Source: Brevundimonas sp. UBA2388 (GTDB lineage Bacteria > Pseudomonadota > Alphaproteobacteria > Caulobacterales > Caulobacteraceae). Taken from it: a DNA stretch of 24,267 nucleotides. The stretch is taken from the NCBI GenBank assembly GCA_002343425.1, contig DDSO01000128.1, positions 47,072 to 71,338 of the forward strand, written 5' to 3'. Every line of letters begins with the position of its first letter. Position 1 is the first letter of the stretch. Shown in pieces: positions 17,000 to 24,176 of the stretch. The notes below the pieces were generated by a model, which was given only the letters and a program-made list of their open reading frames with translations, had not been told where the DNA came from and made no database searches. A program made the translations under genes and the position numbers.

Positions 17000-17545
17000 A
17001 TGATCGACAAACGCGAACTCAGATCGGTCATGCGGGCGACGCGCAAGCGTCTGTCGGGCCTTGATGCCGGCGCCGCTGCCCGCGCCGCCGAGCAGGCCGA
17101 CACCTTGCCGCCGGGTCGCCTTGTCGCAGTCTATCGCGCGATCGGATCGGAACTGGACGTCGGCGCCCTGTCGCAGGCCCTGGTCCAGGCCGGTCGCGAG
17201 CTCTGCCTGCCGGTCGTCGTCGAGCGGGATGCGCCGATGATCTTCCGGCGCTGGTCGCCGGGCGAGCCGCTGGAACTCGACGAGGCGGGCGTGCCCGCGC
17301 CGTTTCCGCTCGCCGAGGTCGTCGATCCCGACCTGATCCTGACCCCGCTGCTGGCCTTCGACGCCCGGGGCGGACGGCTGGGGCAGGGCGGAGGCTACTA
17401 CGACCGGACCTTCGCGGCGCGGCCGGGCGCTGCCCGCATCGGCTTCGCCTATGCGGGTCAGGAAGTCGACGACCTGCCGGTTGAGGCCCACGACGTCCGC
17501 CTGCATGGCGTTCTGACCGAGACCGGCTATAGACCCTTCACATGA
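17000..17545 (+). CDS. fau: 5-formyltetrahydrofolate cyclo-ligase
   Basis: Converts 5-formyl-THF to 5,10-methenyl-THF with ATP in the cytoplasm. It is 181 aa, normal for the family. The N-terminus MIDKRELRSVMRATRKRLS carries the basic ATP-binding residues. YRAIGSELDV resembles the substrate region. The C-terminal signature is LTPLLAFDARGGRLGQGGGYYDRTF. I start at ATG 17000 because it aligns with the family N-terminus. The open frame upstream runs through the 6S RNA. The stop codon overlaps the next gene's ATG (ATGA). Pairing with 6S RNA is ancestral in proteobacteria. Confidence 0.95.
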   Translation: MIDKRELRSVMRATRKRLSGLDAGAAARAAEQADTLPPGRLVAVYRAIGSELDVGALSQALVQAGRELCLPVVVERDAPMIFRRWSPGEPLELDEAGVPAPFPLAEVVDPDLILTPLLAFDARGGRLGQGGGYYDRTFAARPGAARIGFAYAGQEVDDLPVEAHDVRLHGVLTETGYRPFT

Positions 17546-18363
17546 GACTGGCTTTTTTTGGTGATGTCGTCGGCAAGTCCGGACGGGACGGGCTGAGCGA
17601 TCACCTTCCGGGTCTGAAGCGCGACCTGAAACTCGACTTCGTGGTGGTCAACGCCGAGAACGCCGCGGGCGGGTTCGGCATCACCGAGAACACCGCGCGC
17701 GAGCTGTTCATGGCCGGGGCCGACTGCCTGACCCTGGGCAATCACAGCTGGGACCAGCGCGAGGCCCTGACCTATATCGTCCGCGAGCCGCGGCTGATCA
17801 GGCCCGCCAACTATCCGCGCCTGATGGATGCGCCCGGCGCCGGCGCCAATCTGTTCGAGACCCAGAGCGGCAAGACCGTGCTGGTCATGAATGTGCTGGG
17901 CCGCATCCACATGGACCCGATGGACTGTCCGTTCAGCGCGGTCGAGAAGGAGCTGGCCGCCTGTCCGCTGGCCGTGGTCGCGGACGCCATCATCGTCGAC
18001 ATGCATTGCGAAGCCACCTCCGAGAAGATGGCCATGGGCCATTTCTGCGACGGCCGGGCCTCGCTGGTGGTCGGCACCCACACCCATGTCCCGACGGCCG
18101 ACTGCCAGATCCTGCCCGGCGGCACGGCCTACCAGACCGACGCCGGCGGCTGCTGCGACTACGACAGCGTCATCGGCAACGAAAAGGAAGAGCCGCTGCG
18201 GCGCTTCACCACCCGGCTCTCCGGCGGCCGCTATGTCCCGGCCCACGGCCCGGCGACCATCTGCGGCGTCTATGTCGAGACGGACGACAAGACTGGACTG
18301 GCCACCCGTGTCGAACCGATCCGGGTCGGGGGGCGGTTGAGCCAGGCGGTGCCGGCAGTCTAG
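17542..18363 (+). CDS. YmdB-like (TIGR00282 family) metallophosphoesterase
   Basis: 273-aa cytoplasmic dinuclear-metal phosphodiesterase. Bacillus YmdB, a member of the family, hydrolyses 2',3'-cyclic nucleotides. Metal-binding motifs are complete: FFGDVVG (Asp8), VNAENAAGG, LGNHSWDQ (67-72), VDMHCEATSEK (His155) and VGTHTHVPTAD (180-186). Two departures are visible. DMHCEATSEK has Cys where Ala is usual, and QTDAGGCCDYDSVIG has a Cys pair where GMTGPY-like residues are common. The gene overlaps fau by 4 bases. A short GCACC/GGTGC hairpin (18375-18388) follows the stop and may be a weak terminator. Confidence 0.9.
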   Translation: MRLAFFGDVVGKSGRDGLSDHLPGLKRDLKLDFVVVNAENAAGGFGITENTARELFMAGADCLTLGNHSWDQREALTYIVREPRLIRPANYPRLMDAPGAGANLFETQSGKTVLVMNVLGRIHMDPMDCPFSAVEKELAACPLAVVADAIIVDMHCEATSEKMAMGHFCDGRASLVVGTHTHVPTADCQILPGGTAYQTDAGGCCDYDSVIGNEKEEPLRRFTTRLSGGRYVPAHGPATICGVYVETDDKTGLATRVEPIRVGGRLSQAVPAV

Positions 18364-18444
18364 AGGCTTCCAAGGCACCAGCCGGTGCGTTGACCCGTGC
18401 TTGCGGTCTGAGCATCATCCACCAAGCTTGGTTGGGAGGACGCG

Positions 18445-18885
18445 ATGGAACCGGTAGAGGTCAGCGACGAGTCGCTCGGCCGGTTGCCCAGCTATCTGCT
18501 CGCCGAGGGGCTTCCGCCGACGGCGAATTTCGTCCTTCACGGCCTATTCTGGCTGACTCTTGCGATACTGGTGGTGGTTGTGATTGACCTCTTCGCTCGA
18601 GGTCGGTTCAGAAATTTCTCATCGGCTTTGGCGTCTATGCTGGGGGCTCTTGGGCCGCTGTTAGGCTTCTACGGCGCCGCCGATATCCTGATGAGCGTTT
18701 CTCTGGACCCGCGGTACACAGACATTTCCGGCGTCGCCGTTGGGCCATCAGCGCTGCTGGTTGCAGCCGGCACGCTGTGCGGGTGCATAGGAGTTGTGCT
18801 CACCGCTGTGCTCAAGATCATCCCGGCGAAGCACCGGAACACTCTCACAGAAAGTCTCGATCACCCCCGCGCCACGAACCCGTAG
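18445..18885 (+). CDS. Small three-helix membrane protein, MotA/TolQ/ExbB-like
   Basis: 146-aa inner-membrane protein that I cannot place firmly. Three hydrophobic segments lie at about 27-50 (FVLHGLFWLTLAILVVVVIDLF), 64-85 (ASMLGALGPLLGFYGAADILMS) and 97-125 (VGPSALLVAAGTLCGCIGVVLTAVLKII). The Gly-rich second and third helices with ISGVAVGPSALLVAAGTLCGCIG between resemble the pore helices of MotA/TolQ/ExbB proton-channel subunits, but no ExbD/TolR/MotB partner is adjacent. A strong GGGAGGA ribosome site precedes the ATG, just after a palindrome ACCAAGCTTGGT (18421-18432). Base use is less GC-rich than in the neighbours, which hints at acquisition or relaxed constraint. Its 3' end overlaps the convergent amidohydrolase gene by 25 bp. 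Confidence 0.7.
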   Translation: MEPVEVSDESLGRLPSYLLAEGLPPTANFVLHGLFWLTLAILVVVVIDLFARGRFRNFSSALASMLGALGPLLGFYGAADILMSVSLDPRYTDISGVAVGPSALLVAAGTLCGCIGVVLTAVLKIIPAKHRNTLTESLDHPRATNP

Positions 18886-20351
18886 CGGCGGTTGGACGGC
18901 GTCGCGCCGGCGGCGACATAGTCGGCCTTGATCGCCGCAAACCGGTCGCCGCCGACCGCAGCCTGCGCCGTCGGAACCTCCACACCATAGAGGCGGGCGT
19001 TGTTGCCGCCGAAGATGCCGGTCTTCACCGCCCCGTTGGCGGTTCCGAGCGGTGCGAAGCCATGCGTGCGCTGCATGTCCTCGGGGATTTCGAGCCGGCG
19101 GAGGCCCTCGATCTGCCACTGGGGCGAGCCGGTCCACACCGCGTCGGTGCCCCAGCAGACGTGATCGGCGCCGAGGCCCCTGACCAGCGTCCCCATGATG
19201 GCGGCGCACATCCGGGGCTGCGCGACCAGTGTCTGGGCGAAGATCTGGCCGAGGTCGCCATAGACATTGGACACCCCATGCGTGGCCGGGATTTCGGCGA
19301 GGTCCGTAACCCAGTCGATCCGGCCGGTCCGGTCGAACTCGGCCAGGGCCCAGTCGGGATCATCCAGCCGGTAGGCCGAGTGGTAGATGATGAAGTTCAG
19401 TTGCGGCCAGTCCCTGGCGGCCTTCGCCACGTCATCGACCCGGGCGTGGGGCGCTAGGTGGGGGAAGCGCGCGTCGCCGCCCCGGCCCCAGAGACCCTTG
19501 TGGACGCAGACATTCCGGACCCCGGCGGCGAGCATCTTTTCGTAGCCGCGATAGGTCTCGTCGGAGTCCATCCGCCACGGATAGCGAGCGGTGTCCTTGT
19601 GAGTGTTGTCGCCGACCGTATAGCCCTTCACTGAATCCGGCCGCAGGGCCAGCGCGGCCTCGAGGTCGTCCAGCCAGCCGGGTGCGCCGGGCATCATGAT
19701 GGCGTGGCTCATCATCCGCACCGATCCGGCCTCGGCGTTCACCTTCGCCTTCGCCTCGGCCATCTGCTGGTTGGTCAGGAACCAGTCCTCGGGAATGTCG
19801 GACGGCGCTGAGGAGATCAGGGCGATCTTGGTATCGCTGTCGAGGTATATTTCCTTGAAATAGTTGTCGAATTTCAGATCTTCGATGGTCTGGGCGCCCG
19901 CCGCGCTTAGGTTCGGGTTCCAGCCCTGCGCGGCCACCGACTCGCGGAGCCGGACAAAATTCTGCAGCCGTGTGTCGTCGCGCAGGAAGTGGGTGTGCAT
20001 GTCCATGATGAACTGTCCGGACAAGGCGTTGGCCCGTTCCCGCGCCAGCTCAGGGGTCGAGGCCTCGGCCGCCCCGACCTCGAACAACGGCCCGAAGGCG
20101 CCGTTCAGGGCCGCGAACCCGGCCGCCATGCCCGCCGAGGTCTGGAAGAACCGCCGACGGCTGAGGCCCAGCTTCGGCGCCACCGCGTCGGCCAGGGCGT
20201 AGAGCCGAGCCTCGGTTTCGCGTTGTTTCCGCGTCTGCCGGACCGGTGCGTATTCCTCGCTGGCCACCATCCGCACCGGCAGGGGCGTGCGCGGTTCCGA
20301 CCGTTCGGCCGGAGTGAAGGACGCCTGTTCCTCATCGGTGAGCCAGCCCAT
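18861..20351 (-). CDS. Tat-type amidohydrolase (metal-dependent hydrolase) family protein
   Basis: 496-aa TIM-barrel amidohydrolase of the amidohydrolase-2 type. The substrate is unknown. An unusual ~60-residue charged leader (MGWLTDEEQASFTPAE) precedes a twin-arginine motif SRRRFFQTSAGMAAGFAALNG (64-84), suggesting Tat export or membrane anchoring with the leader left inside. The barrel starts with FIMDMHTHFL (His119, His121). Later metal or catalytic positions are VHKGLWG, IIYHSAY and CWGTDAVW (Asp). The preferred ATG (20351) has AGGAAGG in front of it. An ATG at 20387 would add 12 residues. It lies 66 bp downstream of the PhoD gene on the same strand. Decarboxylase or lactonase activity are both possible within the family. 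Confidence 0.82.
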   Translation of the reverse strand: MGWLTDEEQASFTPAERSEPRTPLPVRMVASEEYAPVRQTRKQRETEARLYALADAVAPKLGLSRRRFFQTSAGMAAGFAALNGAFGPLFEVGAAEASTPELARERANALSGQFIMDMHTHFLRDDTRLQNFVRLRESVAAQGWNPNLSAAGAQTIEDLKFDNYFKEIYLDSDTKIALISSAPSDIPEDWFLTNQQMAEAKAKVNAEAGSVRMMSHAIMMPGAPGWLDDLEAALALRPDSVKGYTVGDNTHKDTARYPWRMDSDETYRGYEKMLAAGVRNVCVHKGLWGRGGDARFPHLAPHARVDDVAKAARDWPQLNFIIYHSAYRLDDPDWALAEFDRTGRIDWVTDLAEIPATHGVSNVYGDLGQIFAQTLVAQPRMCAAIMGTLVRGLGADHVCWGTDAVWTGSPQWQIEGLRRLEIPEDMQRTHGFAPLGTANGAVKTGIFGGNNARLYGVEVPTAQAAVGGDRFAAIKADYVAAGATPSNRRYGFVARG

Positions 20352-20384
20352 CGGAGCCTTCCTGTTTCCGGGAGCGGAGGCTAA

Positions 20385-20405
20385 CACCGGCCCGAGCGGG
20401 CGGTG
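20385..20405 (-). terminator. Hairpin between the phoD-like gene and the amidohydrolase gene
   Basis: CACC(GG)CCC-GAGC-GGG(C)GGTG folds into a GC-rich stem, broken by a single-base bulge, 12 bp beyond the phoD-like stop codon. On the minus strand TTAG follows. It may partly terminate phoD transcription ahead of the amidohydrolase, whose ATG is 33 bp further on. There is no clear T-tract. Confidence 0.4.
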
Positions 20406-20417
20406 ATTACGATTTCG

Positions 20418-21989
20418 TCAGGCCGGCACGACCCGCGCATCCCCGCTGGCTACCGCGAATTTCGCCCGGGTGCTCAGCGTCCCGCCGCGCTCCGACACCT
20501 TGTCCAGCACCTTGAACTCGGTCTGCCAGCGCTCGGGCGTGACGTCGCAGACGACATAGCCGCGCTGGGCGTTGTTGAATTTCAGGAACGGATTTTCGGC
20601 GAGGTAGCGGCGGCCGTCGGCTCGTTGATCCTGCCCGTCGCCGGACGAACTGATCGAGGTGGCGACGAACTCGGAGGCGACCGGCGCGCCCTCGGGGTTG
20701 CGGCTGTCGCGATACAACTCGCCGGCGTAGTTTTGGTGCTCGTCCCCGGTCAGCACGATCGTGTTGCCGATGCGCCGTTCGCGCAGCCGGTCCAGCAGCC
20801 GCTGGCGCGGAATGGCATAGCCGGCCCAGCTGTCGAGGTTGTAGCCGGGCTCAGGCCCTTCCCTCCGGTCCAGATCCATCAGCATGATCTGCTGCGCCAG
20901 CACCTTCCAGTGCGCCCGCGACTGGTCAAGGTTCCGGTACAACCACGCCTCCTGGGCCTGACCCAGCACCTCGGCGTTGCGCGCCGAGACCCCCGCGCAG
21001 GTCGTGCCCCAGCCGTCGTCGCAAGGCTGGTCCGACCGGTACTGCCGGGTGTCGAGGAAGTTGAGGTCCAGCAGGTCTCCCCAGGCGGCATGGCGATACA
21101 GTTGCATGTCCGCGCCGCGAGGGAAGGCCGAGCGGCGCAGCGGCATATGCTCGTAGAAGGCCTGGGCCGCCGCCTGCCGCCGCAGCAGGAAGACTTCGGG
21201 CGGCACGCCGTCATCGTTGTCGGAGACCCAGTTGTTGGACACCTCATGATCGTCCCAGGTCACGAACCACGCCGTCGCCGCGTGACTGGCCTGCAGGTCG
21301 GTGTCCAGCTTGTATTGCGCATAGCGCCGCCGGTAGTCGTCGAGGCTGTAGACCTCGCCGCCCAGATGCTGGCGCGGGTTCTCGATGGTCCCGCCCGAGC
21401 CGGTGTAGGTGCGGTTGCCGCGGCCTTCGTAGATGTAGTCGCCGTAACAGTAGACGAAGTCCAGGTCCTCGGCCGCCGCCTTGCGGTGGGCCGTGTAGAA
21501 TCCCTGCTCATAGGCCTGGCAGCCCAGGACGCCGAAACGGGCCCGGGCGGTCGCGGCGCCGGCGGCCGGGGCGGTCTTCGCCCGGCCGCTCGGGGTGCGT
21601 TCGCGGCCGGCGTTGAAACGGTAGAAATACTCCCGGTCCGGCTCCAGCCCCTCGACCTCGACGTGGACCGCATGGGCCAGTTCGGGGCGGGCGATCGCCT
21701 CGCCGGAACGGACGACGGCAGCGCCGAAGCCACGCGAGGTTGCGACCTCCCATTTCACCGGCACCGGCGCCGATGGCATTCCGTGGCCGATCTCCAGCGG
21801 GCGGGGCGCCAGCCGGGTCCAGATCACGAAGCCGTCGGAGGTTGGGTCGCCTGCAGCGATGCCCAGCTGGAACGGATATTCCGCGAACACGGGGTCGGCC
21901 AGCGCCTTGCGGCCGGAGCTGGCCAGGGCGCCACCCGCGCCGAGGCTCAGCAACAGGCCGCGACGGGACAGGGAGTCAGGACGGTCCAT
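20418..21989 (-). CDS. phoD: PhoD-like alkaline phosphatase/phosphodiesterase, Tat-exported
   Basis: 523-aa extracytoplasmic phosphoesterase. A Tat signal peptide (SLSRRGLLLSLGAGGALASS, 6-25) precedes the N-terminal PhoD domain with FQLGIAAGDPTSDGFVIWTRL (40-60) and REYFYRFNAGRERTPSG. The catalytic PhoD domain follows, with FGVLGCQAYEQGFY (Cys157), YCYGDYIYEGR (181-190), VTWDDHEVSNNW (243-254) and LTGDEHQNYAGEL near the C-terminus. These are the family's metal-binding positions. GGAG lies in front of the chosen ATG. An ATG at 22016 would add nine residues ahead of the Tat motif. PhoD enzymes release phosphate from phosphodiesters such as teichoic acids or phospholipids, but the substrate here is unknown. 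I see no Pho-box-like element upstream. Confidence 0.9.
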   Translation of the reverse strand: MDRPDSLSRRGLLLSLGAGGALASSGRKALADPVFAEYPFQLGIAAGDPTSDGFVIWTRLAPRPLEIGHGMPSAPVPVKWEVATSRGFGAAVVRSGEAIARPELAHAVHVEVEGLEPDREYFYRFNAGRERTPSGRAKTAPAAGAATARARFGVLGCQAYEQGFYTAHRKAAAEDLDFVYCYGDYIYEGRGNRTYTGSGGTIENPRQHLGGEVYSLDDYRRRYAQYKLDTDLQASHAATAWFVTWDDHEVSNNWVSDNDDGVPPEVFLLRRQAAAQAFYEHMPLRRSAFPRGADMQLYRHAAWGDLLDLNFLDTRQYRSDQPCDDGWGTTCAGVSARNAEVLGQAQEAWLYRNLDQSRAHWKVLAQQIMLMDLDRREGPEPGYNLDSWAGYAIPRQRLLDRLRERRIGNTIVLTGDEHQNYAGELYRDSRNPEGAPVASEFVATSISSSGDGQDQRADGRRYLAENPFLKFNNAQRGYVVCDVTPERWQTEFKVLDKVSERGGTLSTRAKFAVASGDARVVPA

Positions 21990-22089
21990 CAGGTTTGCTC
22001 CGGGCTGAGGGCACACTGCTAACCCGGAAGCATGACAGCCGTCACCCAGCCCGAAAATTTCCCGCTCCGCTGCGAGGTCGAGGCATCGA

Positions 22090-22114
22090 ACCGGCGCCGC
22101 TGTCGGTTGCCGGT
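22090..22114 (-). terminator. Hairpin after the aspartyl protease gene
   Basis: Arms ACCGGC and GCCGGT (22090-22095 and 22109-22114), with an inner CCG/CGG pair, form a stem starting 3 bases after the aspartyl protease stop codon on the minus strand. No T-run follows. It is the most likely transcript end before the phoD-like gene, whose ATG is 100 bp further on. Confidence 0.4.
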
Positions 22115-22116
22115 CT

Positions 22117-23502
22117 TCAGGGAGTGAATTCCACCTTCAGCGTGACAAAATCCAGCGCCACGCGATCCAGGCGGCGCAGGAACCCCGACCCGAGCAGGGC
22201 CATATTCTGTTCGCGATTCTGCATCGTATTGAACACGGGCACCCCGCCGCGCCGCGCCGGCACATCAGACCACTCGAGCGCGCCGATGGTCAGACGTTCC
22301 ACAACGCCCGTCTGGAACTGCAGCGCGGCACCGTCCAGACCGCGCGCCGGAGCCGCGTCGCCCGTTTCGCGGAAGCCGGCCGCCCTGGCGGAGGCCGGGT
22401 CGAGCACGAGCTCCGCTGAAGAGCCCGTGTCGACAAGCAGGTTCACCCGGCTCCCGGCCTGACCCTCAACGAAAAGATGCTGCCCGGCGATAGACATCGG
22501 CATGCCGCCCTGACGGGAAGGTTCGAACCGCAGCTCGCCCATGTCCGAGCCGGCCTCGAAGTCGAAGACGACCCGCTCGGACCGCCGCAACACATCCAGA
22601 CCGATGACCGCCACGATCTCTTCGCCGGTCAGGCTCTTCATCGTGTCCGAGAGCCCGGCAATAACCAGCACGTCGGTCGGTCCCATCTCGACGGCGCCGA
22701 TGGACAAGCCGGCGAGACCGGCCTCTCCCGCGACAGCCACCGCGCCGCCTGCGCCGCCGATGGCCAGGGGTTCGGTGCTTCGTCCGGCTGGCGAGTAGGT
22801 CGCAATCTGGACCTGCCGGACGTCTGTTCCCGCCGGCACGACCGAGTCAGATATGACCGTCACCGCCGCGCCAGTATCCACAACAGCCCAGCCGACCATG
22901 CGCCCGCCGATGGACAGCTGCACGAGCGGAAAGCGACTGAACCGGAACGGGGCCGAGCCGATGATCTCGCGCGGTGTGACGCTCAGGGTCGTGTCCGTTT
23001 CGACGACCACTTCGCCAGGCCGAGGCATCCCGGCCGCCACAAATGGATTGAAGACCGGACCGACGGTCGCAGCCGACGTCGAATAGCCGTGGATCAGGAA
23101 GGCCTGCTTCCGTTCGGGCGAGGTCACGCTGACCCGAATGTCATAGCCCGTCAGTTCCTCGACCCGGTTGGACCAGCTGGAGATCGTCGATCGTCCATCG
23201 GACGAGCGCGCTTCCAGGGTGATTACTCCGTTTCTCCGGCTCACGACCCGGAGGCCGGGCGCGGGGGTTTCCAGACTGCTTGAGCGCCCGGTCGCCGGCG
23301 GAAGCAGCACCGATACAACATCCGAACCGGGCCCCACCCTCACGACCTGGGTCTCGCCCTCCGCCAACGGAAGCAGGCTCAGGTGAAAACCGTCGGGTGA
23401 GCGGTTGAGCAGGAATACGCCCTCAATGTTCGCGGCATGCCCCACGCCAGGCAGGAGGCAGGCGAGGAGGAGGGCCATAAGGAAGCGGAGTGGCGCCGAC
23501 AT
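22117..23502 (-). CDS. Secreted bilobed retropepsin-like aspartyl protease
   Basis: 461-aa exported protein. The signal peptide is MSAPLRFLMALLLACLLPGVGHA. Residues 24-190 form a beta-rich N-terminal region without a recognised domain. Two aspartyl-protease lobes follow. Lobe 1 has VVDTGAAVTVIS (Asp209) and ends with VAVIGLDVL. Lobe 2 has LVDTGSSAELVL (Asp358) and ends with MALLGSGFL. Each thus carries the DTG nucleophile motif and the hydrophobic-hydrophobic-Gly element, so a complete pepsin-like active site could form within one chain. I chose ATG 23502 because GGGGA precedes it. ATG 23520 adds six residues with a poor ribosome site. The upstream region carries the TTTCA-N4-TGAAAC element also found before the EF-hand gene. 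Confidence 0.82.
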   Translation of the reverse strand: MSAPLRFLMALLLACLLPGVGHAANIEGVFLLNRSPDGFHLSLLPLAEGETQVVRVGPGSDVVSVLLPPATGRSSSLETPAPGLRVVSRRNGVITLEARSSDGRSTISSWSNRVEELTGYDIRVSVTSPERKQAFLIHGYSTSAATVGPVFNPFVAAGMPRPGEVVVETDTTLSVTPREIIGSAPFRFSRFPLVQLSIGGRMVGWAVVDTGAAVTVISDSVVPAGTDVRQVQIATYSPAGRSTEPLAIGGAGGAVAVAGEAGLAGLSIGAVEMGPTDVLVIAGLSDTMKSLTGEEIVAVIGLDVLRRSERVVFDFEAGSDMGELRFEPSRQGGMPMSIAGQHLFVEGQAGSRVNLLVDTGSSAELVLDPASARAAGFRETGDAAPARGLDGAALQFQTGVVERLTIGALEWSDVPARRGGVPVFNTMQNREQNMALLGSGFLRRLDRVALDFVTLKVEFTP

Positions 23503-23551
23503 CGGGTTCCCCAAGTTCATCCATCGATGGAGAACATTCTGCCGCGTCGGC

Positions 23552-23579
23552 GTTTCACGCTTGTTTCAGCGCTGAAATG
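23552..23579. promoter_or_regulatory. Putative operator: tandem GTTTCA plus perfect TTTCAGCGCTGAAA palindrome
   Basis: GTTTCA occurs at 23552-23557 and 23563-23568, 11 bp apart (one helical turn). The second copy is the left part of a perfect 14-bp palindrome TTTCAGCGCTGAAA (23564-23577). The 19 bp at 23561-23579 match the element at 9434-9452 (opposite strand) in 17 positions. It lies 50-77 bp upstream of the aspartyl protease ATG, in the same orientation relative to that gene as the other copy has to the EF-hand gene. The rest of the 233-bp intergenic region (23503-23735) holds no gene that I can support. Confidence 0.5.
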
Positions 23580-23701
23580 GACGAGGCCACCCCCGGCTTT
23601 CGCTCCAGCCAGGCATCCATGCGTCTCGTCCTGCGGACGCCGGGCGGTGGCCGGTTCAGGCGGCGCGGCGGTCGGCGGATACGCCGTTAGCGGTCAGCGT
23701 C

Positions 23702-23721
23702 GTGAGAGCCACTGGCCTCAC
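23702..23721 (-). terminator. Hairpin after the DUF305 gene
   Basis: GTGAG-A-GCC-ACT-GGC-CTCAC forms an 8-bp stem with one bulged base and a 3-base loop, starting 14 bases beyond the DUF305 stop codon on the minus strand. There is no T-tract. It probably separates the DUF305 transcript from the aspartyl protease gene. Confidence 0.4.
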
Positions 23722-23735
23722 TCCGGCCGGGGCCT

Positions 23736-24176
23736 TCAGTTGGAAGCGCGGGGGGGCGACGTGGCGGGCTTCCAGGCGCGCATTTCCGCTATCTCCCGCG
23801 TCTGGGTATCCACCACGACCTGCGCCATGCGGCGAACCTCCGGATCGCGCGATTCCCTGAGCGCGACCTCCGCCATGGCCACGGCGCCGCGGTGGTGTTC
23901 GATCATCTTGGCGATGTAGGCCTCGTCCACCGTCGAGCCCGACGCCCTGGCCATGCCGGCGTGCATCTCGGCCTCGGAGGCGGCGAAGGCCTGATCCCCC
24001 GGCGTCGCACCATGGCCGCCGGCGTGGGCCGGCGCGGAGACAACGCCTTCCTGCACCGTTTCGGCGTGGTTCTCGGCCGAGGCGTCGCGCAGGGCCTGCT
24101 GGACGGGATCGCCCCCGCCTTCACAGGCCGACAGGGTCAGGGCGAGGGCGGTCAGAGCGATCGGTGCGAGGCGCAT
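23736..24176 (-). CDS. DUF305 family lipoprotein
   Basis: 146-aa predicted lipoprotein: MRLAPIALTALALTLSAC with lipobox LSAC (Cys18). A linker rich in Gly, His and Ala follows, then the helical DUF305 domain with MHAGMA, AYIAKMIEHHRGAVAMAEVAL and VVDTQTREIAEMRAW. The conserved His and Met residues (MIEHHRGAVAMA) suggest metal binding, and DUF305 genes are often found near copper-handling genes in other bacteria. No copper gene is visible in this window. Its ATG overlaps the stop codon of the upstream gene by one base, so the two are coupled. Confidence 0.88.
   Translation of the reverse strand: MRLAPIALTALALTLSACEGGGDPVQQALRDASAENHAETVQEGVVSAPAHAGGHGATPGDQAFAASEAEMHAGMARASGSTVDEAYIAKMIEHHRGAVAMAEVALRESRDPEVRRMAQVVVDTQTREIAEMRAWKPATSPPRASN

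Noticed and set aside
18421..18432. Palindrome ACCAAGCTTGGT just upstream of the membrane protein gene as a regulator site
   Set aside because: It is a single 12-bp palindrome directly next to the ribosome site, with no second copy in the window, so it cannot be distinguished from chance.
22060..22096. GGTTCGATGCC-like T-arm on the minus strand suggesting a tRNA or a tRNA-derived attachment site
   Set aside because: No acceptor stem, D arm or anticodon arm can be formed around it, and no integrase or phage gene is near.
23585..23735. A small gene in the gap between the aspartyl protease and DUF305 genes
   Set aside because: The open frames there have no ribosome site, no recognisable motifs and run across the hairpin and into the antisense of DUF305.
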